DNA from: Elymus sibiricus
Lineage: Eukaryota > Streptophyta > Magnoliopsida > Poales > Poaceae
DNA: 64,000 nucleotides
Direction: 5' to 3'
Assembly: GCA_039707655.1 (NCBI GenBank)
Contig: CM077665.1
Coordinates: 77,563,954 to 77,627,953 of the forward strand
Below the pieces are notes generated by a model. The model saw nothing but the letters and a program-made list of their open reading frames with translations. It had not been told where the DNA came from and did not search any database. This document shows, in pieces, positions 34,501-44,743 of the stretch (position 1 is the first letter of the stretch; each line of letters starts with the position of its first letter). The translations under genes and the position numbers were made by a program.

Positions 34501-34524
34501 GATCTGGTCTAGAGCCTCGTTCAA
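31515..34524 (-). pseudogene. Element F Gag-protease, several frame breaks
   Basis: Three open pieces. The first (34524-33706) is the acidic Gag N-terminal part. The second (33666-33028) is the Gag core (FTDEVMHHQFPEGFKPVN, GPAWHWLNSLPENSIGSWEE). The third (32918-31515) holds the Gag C-terminal part with a C-H-H-C knuckle (CQIHGT...HTNRNC), then the protease (VLDPIIDGYHLTRFLMDGGS; ALLGRTTFARFNAVPHYAYLKL). Breaks near 33705-33667 and 33030-32920 are frame shifts relative to E. The last 100 or so codons read past the usual end. No RT follows. The reported ATG at 34602 lies in element D's LTR, so the first 26 codons of that frame are LTR sequence, not Gag. Confidence 0.75.
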
Positions 34525-34999
34525 TGATAACCCACAAGTATAGGGGATCGCAACAGTTTTCGAGGGTAGAGTATTCAACCCAAATTTATAGATTCGACAC
34601 AAGGGGAGCCAAAGAATACTTGAGAGTATTAGAAGTTAAGTTGTCAATTCAACCACACCTGGAGATTAAATATCTACAGCAGAGTGATCAGTAGCACAGT
34701 GATATGATAGTTTGATAGCAGTAGTGACAGTAACAGCAGCGGTAACAGTAGTAGCAGCAGTTTTGTAGCAGTTGGAACAACAACAACAGTAATAGTAACT
34801 TAGCAAGAACAATAAGTGAAAATCTCGTAGGCACTGGATCAGTAACTCGTTGGATGATATTCGTCATGTAATAGTCATAACCTAGGGCGATACAGAACTA
34901 GCTTAGTTCATCAACGTAATGTAGGCATGTATTCCGTAAATAGTCATACGTGCTTATGGAAAAGAACTTGCATGACATCTTTTGTCCTACCCTCCCATG
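34525..34999 (-). repeat. Element D 3' LTR, first piece
   Basis: Starts TGATAACCCACAAGTATAGG and matches the D 5' LTR from 51405. It includes a GTAGCAGCAG-type triplet-rich stretch (about 34720-34800). It is cut by element E; the last five bases, ccatg (34995-34999), are E's target duplication. Confidence 0.85.
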
Positions 35000-35480
35000 T
35001 GTCGGTGTCAAAACCGGCGGATCACGGGTAGGGGGTTCCGAGCTGTGAGTCTAGGATCGATGGTAACAAAGGGATGAAGGAGACGATGTTTACCCAGGTT
35101 TGGGCCCTCCTATGGAGGTAAAACCCTACGTCCTGCTTGATTATATTGATGGTATGAAGGTTACAGAGTTGATCTACCTCGAGATCGACTAGCTAAAACC
35201 CTAGATGAGTTTCTCTGTCTTACAATCTAAAACCCTCCCGGTTTATATAGACACCGGGGGGTACCTAGGGTTTACACATGACAAGATTCCTGCCGAGAAT
35301 GGAGACGTCGATTCCCTCATCTTGACTTGGAGTGCACGATGTGCCTTCGGGACTTCCTTCTAGAACACACGGTTTCGATGTGTTCGGCCCTCCCCGCGAT
35401 AGTCAAAGTGCGGCCCACCAAGCCGGCCTATTGAGAGATAGGCCAGTAGCCCGAGGACCCCTTAATCCAGGACTCCCTCA
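35000..35480 (-). repeat. Element E 3' LTR, 481 bp
   Basis: TGTCGGTGTC...GACTCCCTCA on the plus strand. The TATA-like box CTATATAAAC is intact on the minus strand (35250-35241). A G-rich run (TTCGGGGGCTAC on the minus strand) abuts it and is the likely polypurine tract. Confidence 0.9.
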
Positions 35481-36049
35481 GTAGCCCCCGAACTAGCCCC
35501 CAACGCCAAGGGTCTGAGCTTGGGCAGCTCCGCTTGATCAGAGTCTTCGGCTTGCGGGGTGAGTTCTTCTTCCCATTAGAGATCGACTGATACTTGTCTG
35601 GTTTCCGATTACACGACAGTCCGAAGACCACAAGTTGTTCGGTCCCGAAGGCCAAACGTCAAAGTGTAAACATTGTTTCTTCTGACAACCTTTCTGACGA
35701 AGGGTCGTGGCCTACCACGACCGCTAAACCAGTTATGAAAACTCGATTCGCGGTTCGAGGCCATTTTTACATTAGCATGACTCATCAATGTATAGATCGT
35801 GCTCCGTTTCACACGGGATATGATTAGCATCCAAGTTCCTTCTGCGCGTGCATAACGGTACACACGTCTTGGGAAGCGGAGAGATTTGAGGCGCAGTAGT
35901 GGGAGGTTAATCGGTGTTACGCCCCATAAAAAGGGTAAAAACCCTAAGGCTTATTCATGCTTCCCCTTCGCATTCTCTGCTTTCCCAATCCTCCCAAGCT
36001 CCGAGAGCTCAGATCCAGTTCTTCCTCAACTTCCCCTCTGAGCCTAGCC
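35481..36049 (+). promoter_or_regulatory. Region upstream of element E's antisense gene, with TATA-like box
   Basis: No ORF of note. CATAAAAAGG at 35925-35934 is a plausible TATA box about 115 bases upstream of the antisense gene's ATG (36050). Element F has similar sequence upstream of 27174, with a weaker TTAAAAGG near 27031. Confidence 0.4.
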
Positions 36050-39000
36050 ATGGTGGGTTCGGTCTCCATGCGCAAGTGGGAGGCCTCCACGGTCAGTGAC
36101 AAGGATATCCGGGAGCTAAAGCTCGCCGGCTACCTCCCCGCCAACGTCTTCCACCGCGCTCCAGAAGCGAACCAAGTCGTCCCCACCCCTAAGCCAGGTG
36201 AAAGGGTGGTATTCGTCCCCCATTTCATCCGGGGACTGAGCTTCCCGCTCCACCCCTTCGTCAGGGGCCTTATGTTCTTCTACGGGTTGGACTTCCATGA
36301 TCTTCCCCCGAACTCCTTTATGCATATTTCGGCTTTCATAATTCTCTGCGAAGCCTTCCTGCGGGTCGAGCCGCACTTCGGCCTGTGGCTCAAGGTATTC
36401 AACGTCAAGCCGAAGACAGTCGCGGGCGAGCACACAGACTGCGGAGGGGCGTTAATCAGCAAGCTCCCCCGCGTTGAGTGGCCAACTGGCACCTTCATCG
36501 ACACAATCAAGATCTGGCAGAAAGAATGGTTCTACATTACCGAGCCAAGAGATGAGAGCTGGGCGGCGCCTGCCGAGTTCAGATCCGGACCCCCTACGAG
36601 ATTAACCTCGTGGCTCAGGAAGGGCCTTGACTGGGGGTCGGATGCTGAGGTGAAATTGCTGCAGAAGCGCATTACCTCGGTGATCAAGGCCAAGGCCGAA
36701 CTGGTCGATGTGGTCCAGGTCATGCTCCACCGCCGTATCCTCCCCAGTCAGCGCCGGGCCTCCTCAATGTGGGCTTACCGGCGTGAGGACGAGCCTACCG
36801 TGCGCCAGCTCTTTCGCACTACCTCCGAGAAGCTGTGGAAGGCTTTATTCAAGCCCTGGAAAAGCTGGCCAGCCAAGGAAGAGGATTCGGGCCTAAGCAC
36901 CGATAACCCACCTACCCAGGTACGGTATAAGTTTAATCCATTGACTCTGTTTCTTTGACAAAAAGACTGAACGCCTTCCCCCTCATTTTCGCAGAAATGG
37001 TTGAGCAAAACCGCGAGGGTTAACTGTCCCGCACCACAACCCGAAGACCCCAGGTCGGAGTTGTTAATGGCGATGCTTGTCGTGGCGCCGTACTCGGCGC
37101 CCGAGAAGAAGGAGAAGAAGAAGAAGGCCAGAGAAGGTCTCCGCATAAAGGACCAGCCGGACGCCATGTTTGAGAAAACCCATGCCTCCTCTAGCCATGA
37201 GGAAGAGCATGAAGACGGGGGGGAAGGCGTTTCCCCCCTCATAAGAAAGAGGGCGGCGTCGCAGGACGCCACGGAGGATGTACCTCCTCCTGCCCTGAAG
37301 AGGGCGCGTCGGCCGAGGTTGATCTTGGCTGACGACAGCTCGGACTCTGATGTAGAGTCCGAGGACTTTGAGAAGGTTCCCCGAAGGAACCTAAGGATCA
37401 AGCCCCAAGCTCAAAGGTATGAATCCGAAGACTCCCTGGGTAATTGATGCAAAGTTTTCAATGTTTTGAATGCAAGAACGACTTTTAATTTGCAGCCCAC
37501 CGCGCGTTCTCCCTACTGACCAAATATCGGATGGGGAGTTTCCGCCCGCCGAGCTAGCGGGGAGTGGGACTGCGTCACACCCCACACCTCCCGGGGCCGC
37601 GAAGGATGCCGCGGAGGTGTCATCCTGCCAGGCTCCTTTGGAGCCGAACACAGGCGGTGGGGGTGACCACGCCATGGCCGAGGTCGATGCCTCGGCCGCT
37701 GAAGACCAGGGGGAGAAAACTCCCCTGGCCGCTGAAGACCAGGGGGAGAAGACTCCCCTGGCCGCTGAAGAGGAAGGGCGAAGGGAGGTCCAGTCCCCTC
37801 CGAGGAAATCTCCGGAGCATGCTGTGCCTCCGGAGCTACCGACTCAGTCCCCGATCAGAGATCGGGCTGGCCGGTCACCACCGGTGCTACCGACGACTGG
37901 GTGGCCGGTCATGGAGGAGGCTCTATCAAGCACCCCTATCTCCGAGGATCACCGCACTCTTATGAGTGCGGTTTTGCAAGGCATTCAGTCCATCGATAGC
38001 AGACTGAAAGAGGCCTTCAATGGTCTCTTGACGGGCTTCAAGGTGAGTCACGTAATACCCTTTCCCCGAACAATCTTAATTTTATTAAGTTTATGCTATC
38101 TTTATGTATGTAGTAGCCCCCGAGCCCCGGGTGGTTTTGCAAAAACGCACCCGGGGGTCAAATACTCAGGAGTGACCAGTGATGCGCAAGGCGCCATTAG
38201 TCCCACAATGTTCTAAAAAGCCCTTAAGAGGACCGAGCATAGTGTCATATCCTTGACAGTTCGGGGGTTGGAATGCACATAACCGGATGTATGTTTTTTA
38301 TTTTTTGTAGGCCTCGTCCTTGGCGGCGGCCGTTAATGCCGCTGAGCTTACCGAGCTAAATCGGAAGCTCAAGATCTCCTAGGAGGAGCTTGATAGCCTA
38401 AACAAGAGGTTCGACGAGGCACAAGGTAAGCCGAATTGTAACATCCGGGCTGTATATTGTTATTGATCTGCACTGGTAACCTAGTGTAATTATTTATTTA
38501 TTGCTTCCACAGCTTCCGCTGCGGAGGTGGAAAAACTCAAGGCCGAGCTCGAAAAGATGAAGCAAGAGGCGACGGATGAGAAGGCGGCCGCCGAACAGGC
38601 AGCAGCCGCACTCTCCACTTTGAAAGCTGCGAGTGCTAAGCAGGAGGCCCGGGTGGAGGAGGTGCAGCAGGAGCTCAAGGATGCCAGCGCAAAGTGCGAG
38701 GCCCTTGAGTAGAAAGGCAAAGAGCAGGCCACCGAGCTATCCACGCTGAAATCCGAGCTTCAAAAGGAGTGGGTGGACAGGTGGTCCTTTGAAGAGGAGG
38801 TTCGTCAAGTCCGGGCTATCACAGATGGTAAGCCATATTCACTACAATGCGCCTTTGGTGGTAGCAGGTTTGCTTTGCTCACCCAGGTGTGGCGTTCCTC
38901 AGGCGTCTGTGCGGATCTCCAGAAGAGTGTAGCGGACGCGAACAAGTTCTATGCTTCGCGGGGGGAGGATGATGAGGCTCGGCTATTTTGGGCACAGTTT

Positions 39001-39387
39001 GAGTCCCCCGAGCGCTCTCCTCTTCTGAGCGAGCAGATGAAGCAACTGATGGAGCTGCACCGGATGGCAGAGCCGGCCATGAAGGATCTCTGCATCCGAC
39101 TGTGGCCTGAAGAGCCGTTGCCGAGCAGCTACTTCGGCTTGGTGCAGAAACCGTGCGATGCTGCGCCTCGGATTGACGCGCTAAAGCGTTCTACATGCAT
39201 CGAGGGAGCTCGGATGGCCTTTGCGAAGACCATGGTGCACTGGCCGAAGCTCAAGCCGACCGAGATGGCCACCGCACCTCCGCCCCCTGGAAAGGAGCAT
39301 AGGCGCCCCGAGCTATACTTCTCCGCAGTGATGGAGGGTGCTCGGGCGATAGAGGCCCAATGCTCGAAGGATGTTTTTTATGAATGA
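36050..39387 (+). pseudogene. Element E antisense gene (putative gypsy-type transposon domain), five exons, two stops
   Basis: Exons by GT/AG signals, frame and comparison with F: 36050-36919, 36995-37416, 37496-38042, 38311-38425 and 38513-39387, with phases that join cleanly (943 codons including the final stop). Exon 1 holds the PF04195-type block (GERVVFVPHFIRGLSFPLHP; YGLDFHDLPPNS). Exon 2 is Lys/Glu-rich and may be nuclear. Exon 3 has an 11-residue tandem repeat and the GIQSIDSRLKEAF segment. Exons 4 and 5 form a coiled coil, then a conserved C-terminal domain (SSYFGLVQKPCDA). TAG codons at 38380-38382 and 38710-38712 break exons 4 and 5. The function is unknown. Retention of all introns shows it was never copied from its own spliced antisense RNA. 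Confidence 0.72.
37695..37772 (+). repeat. 33 bp tandem repeat in exon 3 of the E antisense gene
   Basis: Two full units (37695-37727, 37728-37760) that differ at one base, plus the start of a third. They encode AAEDQGEKTPL twice, in frame. Confidence 0.85.
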
Positions 39388-40711
39388 GCGCGTTGTAATA
39401 TGTCCGAAGACTTTAAACGCTGTATAATTAAAGTTGCATGGTTTATCATGTCTTATAAGTTTTTAGTGTTTATTTTGACTCCAATGTGGCCGTTTTATCT
39501 GAAAGTTGCGAGTCGTCGGCTTCAGCCCCCACGTAGATACTACGCGAGGTGTCTCTGCCTCCGCACTGTGACCCTTAGCCGAGGTATCGGTGCCCGAAGG
39601 CGGTAGTGCGAGGGGGACAAGGCAATCGGACTATGATGCTTTATCGCTTTCACTTAGCCGTAGGAGCGTAAAAAATGCGGGGGCTGATGACCAGCCCCCG
39701 GTGTTTTGTGATGTGCGGATGTACCGGGGCCGAAGCCAGCATCACATGGTTTGTATAAGTACAAAACCCATCGTATAACACAGAGTAACCTCTATCGATT
39801 TTTTAGTATAACAATTATGCTCGGATTTGCAGACCGGTTCTCGCTTACTATGACGGTCAGTTTTCGGCTTTCTCCCCTGAGGTACTTGACCAGATGAACT
39901 GGAAACACAATCGCAGTGGTTCTCCCTTTGCCCCTTTAGCCGAACGAGCGGAACATAAGGGGGCAAGCACAGGAGCCGGGCAACCCAACTATTGACCCAA
40001 GACATAGTTCGGATCCGACGCATATAAAGCAAAATCCAAGATGCCGAACACACGACCAGCTGTGTCGGGGTGATGCTCAGGGCGATATTTTAAATTCAAG
40101 CCCCCGGTCTATTAGCCGGTTGCATCGTAATGTATACCGAATAGTTGCGCGAGAGGCGTTTGACAAGAACAGAGTATGTACCATAAAATACAGCGGAGGG
40201 GCCACGTATAATGGTCTTTTATTTCCTCGATAATTCATATAACTCAAATTGCCAAAGCAACTATTTACAGGTATTTTGAAGATAAAACATAAAATTTACA
40301 CAGGACAGGTTGTACCAGGGGTCTTCGAATGGTGGCTTGACGTCCTCGATGTGCCCTGTCGTCAGTTTGCTCCTGTGCCTCCTAGGGAGTTGCATTCCTT
40401 TAAGGGTGATGCTGTCGTCAAGCGGACCTTGAGAAGAAGGTCTTGAGAAGTTGCCGAAGTATGGATGAGTTTTACTCTTTAGCAGGTCCTTGATGGTACC
40501 TGTGTTATGTCCGAGGACGTGCACCGGTAATGGTTCGGTCCAGCCGAACAGTTACCCTTTAATGGTAGTTCCCCACTGCTGCCCATGGAATCTTGAGTGC
40601 AAAGTTGTGCCTTCTTGGCACGTGTTTGACGGTCATTAGGGCTGTGCAATGGGGAGCGTGTCCCTATTTCTGGGGAGAAGAATATTCTAGGAGTTCGGAT
40701 TGAAACCGAGC
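39388..40711. other. Element E non-coding stretch between convergent genes
   Basis: No convincing ORF. It matches the stretch at 30545-31514 in F. It would hold the 3' ends of both opposing transcripts. Confidence 0.6.
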
Positions 40712-42946
40712 TCATTTGTCAACCTTATGTGCCTTTATGGCAGATTTCGGTGTTTGCCGATCGTCCTCGTAATGGAATTCGGCCGCCAGGGCTAATGCAT
40801 GTTCCTCAGTTCGGAGGGAACGCTCTGTGTTGCCGTTGACCGTGATGACCCCATTGGGCCCGGACATCTTGAGGTTGAGGTATGCGTAGTGTGGGACGGC
40901 ATTAAAGCGAGCGAACGCTGTACGGCCTAGCAGGGCGTGATAACCGCTGCAGAAAGGTACGATGTCGAAGATCAAGTCCTCGCTATGGAAGTTATCGGAC
41001 GAACCGAACACCACTTCCAGGCTGACAGAGCCCGTGCACCGGGCTTCGACGCCTGGGATCACCCCTTTAAAGGTAGTTTTGCTGGGTTTGATCCCTGATG
41101 AATCTATACCCATATTTTTCACCGTATCTGAGTAAATCAAATTGAGGCTACTTCCTCCGTCCATTAGGACTTTAGTGAGGTGATACCCATCGATAATGGG
41201 ATCTAGGACGAGGGCAGCTGATCCCCCATGACGGATACTGGTCGGATGGTCTCGTCGATCGAAGGTGATCGGGTGCGCCGACCATGGGTTATACTTCGGG
41301 GCTATAGGCTCTACGGCATAGACCTCTCGAAGGGCTCGCTTCCTCTCTTTTTTGGGTATGTGAGTGGCGTATATCATGTTCACAGTTTTTACCTCTGGAG
41401 GGAACTGCTTCTGCCCACCATTGATCAGACCGTGGGGCTCATCATCGTCCTCGCTGCGTGGGCCCTTGCCTTGCTCCTCGGATGCGAGTTTGCCGACTTT
41501 TTTGAACACCCAACAGTTACGGTTGGTGTGGCTGGCGGGCTTGTCTGGAGTGCCATGGATCTGGCAAGGCCTCTCCATGATTTTGGCCAGCGGGGTGGGT
41601 CCGTCGCGATTGCCTTTAGGAGGCTTCTTCCGCTGCCCGGATCGAGGGTTACGGAAGCCGGCGTTTACGGCCGTGTCGTCGGTGTCACTAGTGCTGTGCC
41701 GGCGTTTATTTTTGTTGCGTCGTGGTTTCCCGTTTCCCTCCCGAGCTTCGGAGGTGCCGGGGTCTTCGGGGTTGTGGCTTCGTCTCGCTAGCCAGTTATC
41801 CTCGCCCGCGCAAAAGGGGGTCATGAGTGATGTAAGGGCGGACATGGTCCTAGGTTTATCCTGACCAAGTTGGCGAGCCAGCCATTCGTCCCGAATATTG
41901 TGCCTGAAAGAGGCTATAGCCTCGGCATCTGGGCAATCGACGATCTGGTTTTTCTTGGTCAAGAACCGATTCCAGAACTGTCGGGTGGATTCTGCTGCCT
42001 TTTGGACGACGTTGCTTAGGTCGGAGGAGTCCGGAGGCCGTACATAGGTGCCCTGGAAGTTAGATCGGAATGCATCCTCGAGATCCTCCCAGCTCCCGAT
42101 AGAATTTTCGGGGAGACTGTTTAACCAGTGCCAAGCTGGCCCCTTAAGTTTAAGGGGTAGATACTTGATGGCGTGGAGATCGTCTCCTCTTGCCATGTGA
42201 ATGTGGAGGAGGAAATCCTCGATCCACACTGCTGGGTCAGTTGTTCCGTCATATTGCTCTATGTTCACAGGTTTAAAGCCCTCCGGGAACTGATGCTGCA
42301 TCACCTCGTCAGTAAAACACAGTGGGTGGGTAGCACCCCTGACCCGGGCTATGTCACGCCGGTAGTCGGCGTCTGTTCTGGCCTGGTTTTGTTCCCGACC
42401 TCTATTGTTTCGGTCAAGCCAAGGCCGGTACCCGTCCCGTCTATCAGGGGAGTACTCTCTAGATCCGTATATGGATCTCGTGCGGCCTGTTCTATAGTCC
42501 AGGTCGCGTCGCAGGTCGTACCTGTCCTCAGGCTCCATTGGCTCCTTTCCCCTTCTGCGGGGTATCGCCGGCCTATAACCGGCGTCGCCATCTGTTCTAT
42601 CTCGTCCTCGGGGAGGGCGGTCCGGCTGGTTGTATGGAGTGTGCTTGGGGGATGGCGTATTAGGGAGTTCGTCATCGAACTGTGGCAGCAGCCGTCGGCA
42701 TGGATAGCTTTTGGGTTGGTCCAATAGACCGGTACCGTATCCTTCCTCGGCTGATAGGACCCTCGTCCATCTATCATTGAGGGTGTCTTGTTCGGCCTTG
42801 AGCTGCCGTTCTTTTGCCTTTAGGCTTCGGGCAGTGGCTATAAGCTGTTGCCTGAACCGTTCCTGATCCTCAATGTTTTCGGGGATGGTGAAATCTTCGG
42901 CTTCCGGGGTATCCTCCTCCTCTACAGGGGGGGGGGTAGTTGTCAT
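40712..42946 (-). pseudogene. Element E Gag (core and C-terminal) and protease
   Basis: A 744-codon frame. The Gag core spans about residues 195-370 (FTDEVMQHQFPEGFKPVN; GPAWHWLNSLPENSIGSWED; STRQFWNRFLTKKNQI). A basic region follows, then a knuckle of the form CX2HX8HX4C (CQIHGT...HTNRNC, about residue 470). The protease lies at about 575-715, with its Asp in the MDGGSSLNLIYS motif and ALLGRTAFARFNAVPHYAYL downstream. The frame ends at 40712 with no RT. The N-terminal part of Gag is in another frame (next entry) because of a run of ten G on the plus strand at 42927-42936. Gag would build the particle; pol must come from another element. Confidence 0.78.
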
Positions 42947-43889
42947 CTTCGGAATCGTTTGGATCTTTGGGGTCGCGCTGGTCCTCCAGCCTTTCCTGGT
43001 CCTCTAACGGATGCTCGGGAATATCGGGATCGCCGAGGTCTTCCGGGGTATCGTCTTCCCCGGTGCCAGCAATAGCTTCCCTTCCCCTTTTTGTCTTTGA
43101 TCGTTTACACAGTTTCTGGCGCCTTGACGGCGCTTCACCCGATCTATCACCATTGTTTGCGGGTGTGCGCTCGTCGTTATCGGATTGAGTATCCACCATG
43201 TAGATGTCGTAGGTAGAGGTGGCAGTCCACCGCCCGGTGTTGACGGGGGTGGGAGCACGATCCTCTTGATCCATGTCTTCTGCCTCCTCGGAGGCATAGT
43301 CCAACATATCGGTTAAGTCTTCGACAGTGGCTACGAAGTGGGTGGTGGGTGGGATGAAAAATTCCTCTTGACCCGCTTTAAGACCAATCTGAACGTGGAC
43401 CGGGGCTGGGTCGTCAGTAACTTTCATCGATAAGATCCGATCTAGAGCTTCGTTGAGTGTTAAGAGCTCGATCGGGTCAATTTGCTCAGCGCTTCCGGAG
43501 TTAACCTCCGATGCGTCTTCCCAAGAAGTGTGTTCGGCAGGAGCTGGTACCCGGCCATCTGGCGCTATGGCCGGATCTGGACTAAAAGCCAGATCATCGC
43601 CGGGGTTAGTCCCGTGGGCGAGGTCGAAGGCGACATCCGAGGTTAAGGCCTCGGAGTCCTCGGGTGCGTCAGATGAGACCGCGAGCCCTGTGAGCGAAAG
43701 ATCGCCCCGAGAGTCTACGGAGAACTCTAGGTTCCCTAATCTGACCTCTTGATAAGGGGCGAAACTCCTGACCCGGCCAAGACGGCCGGTCAGGTCAGCG
43801 TGCGGCACAATGCTGCCGAAAGCGAAGATCTATCCAGGGACGAAGGAGTCCATGTTCCGGACTTCTTTGTTAATGACAACATGAGCCAT
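42870..43889 (-). pseudogene. Element E Gag N-terminal part, amber stop and frameshift
   Basis: The probable Gag start is the ATG at 43889, about 45 bases inside the 5' LTR. A TAG (43832-43830) interrupts it at codon 20, and the frame then stays open from 43829 (ATG at 43808) to the ten-G run at 42927-42936, after which the Gag frame continues in the neighbouring ORF. The sequence is acidic, with TLNEALDRILSMKV and VEDLTDMLDYASEEAEDMD, which match F. The overlap of the two frames (42870-42946) comes from the frameshift. Confidence 0.75.
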
Positions 43890-43934
43890 CGATTCCTTTG
43901 GAGATCACAGCGGAACTCTCAATGAAAGCACGAA

Positions 43935-44415
43935 TGTCGGTGTCAAAACCGGCGGATCTCGGGTAGGGGGTCCCGAGCTGTGAGTCTAGGATCGATGGTA
44001 ACAAAGGGACGAAGGAGACGATGTTTACACAGGTTCGGGCCCTCCTATGGAGGTAAAACCCTACGTCCTGCTTGATTATATTGATGGTATGACGGTTACA
44101 GAGTTGATCTACCTTGAGATCGACTAGCTAAAACCCTAGATGAGTTTCTCTGTCTTACAATCTAAAACCCTCCCGGTTTATACAGACACCGGGGGGTACC
44201 TACGGTTTACACATGACAAGACTCCTGCCGAGAATGGAGACGTCGATTCCCTCATCTTGACTTGGAGTGCACGATGCGCCTTCGGGACTTCCTTCTAGAA
44301 CACAGGGTCTCGATGTGTTCGGCCCTCCCCGCGATAGTCAAAGTGCGGCCCACCAAGCCGGCCTATTGAGAGATAGGCCAGCAGCCCGAGGACCCCTTAA
44401 TCCAGGACTCCCTCA
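43935..44415 (-). repeat. Element E 5' LTR, 481 bp
   Basis: Same ends as the 3' copy. The TATA-like box is changed: the minus strand reads CTGTATAAAC (44185-44176) where the 3' LTR and F have CTATATAAAC. This is the LTR that would drive E's genomic transcript. Confidence 0.9.
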
Positions 44416-44743
44416 CCGTGGCAGCGGGGTCCATAAGGAAACTAAGGGATATTAAGGCCTCCTTTTAATAGAGAACCAGAACAAAGCATTAACACATGGT
44501 GAATACATTAACTCCTCAAACTACGGCCATCACCGCGAAGTATCCCAAATATTGTCACTATGGGGTTGACGGATCATAACACATAATAGGTGCGTATGAC
44601 TAGGCAAGATCGGATCAAGAACATTGATATAGAGATGATAACATAAACGGTTCAGATCTGAAATCATGGCACTCGGGCCCTAGTGACAAGCAATAGGCAT
44701 AGCAAAGTCATAGTAACATCAATCTCAGAACATAATGGATACT
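44416..44743 (-). repeat. Element D 3' LTR, second piece, truncated
   Basis: Resumes with E's duplication copy ccgtg and matches the D 5' LTR up to ATGGATACTA, then stops. The remaining 590 or so bases (promoter half, matching 52204-52795) are missing, so this LTR lost its U3 end together with the polypurine tract. Confidence 0.85.

Larger units (their letters stand above)
26115..34524 (-). mobile_element. Element F: non-autonomous Tat-type gypsy element, left part
   Basis: 3' LTR (26115-26585), a plus-strand antisense gene (27174-30544) and minus-strand gag-protease (31515-34524). Cut at 34524 by element D; the remainder resumes at 52801-53078 and is then cut by H, so the 5' LTR is off the right edge. 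No RT, RNase H or integrase is present between protease and the antisense gene, as in its relative E, so the family as seen here depends on another element's pol. Confidence 0.8.
35000..44415 (-). mobile_element. Element E: non-autonomous Tat-type gypsy element, complete
   Basis: The only element with both LTRs intact in the window: 35000-35480 and 43935-44415, each 481 bp, flanked by ccatg and ccgtg. Inside are an antisense five-exon gene (36050-39387, plus strand) and gag-protease (40712-43889, minus strand). RT, RNase H and integrase are absent. By eye the LTRs differ at about 14 positions (near 3%). With the commonly used grass LTR rate of 1.3e-8 per site per year that is of the order of one million years; this is an estimate, not a measurement. 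Confidence 0.9.

Noticed and set aside
34696..34800. Triplet-rich stretch as a CRISPR or satellite array
   Set aside because: Irregular GTA/CAG triplets inside an LTR, present in both LTR copies of D; no repeat-spacer structure.
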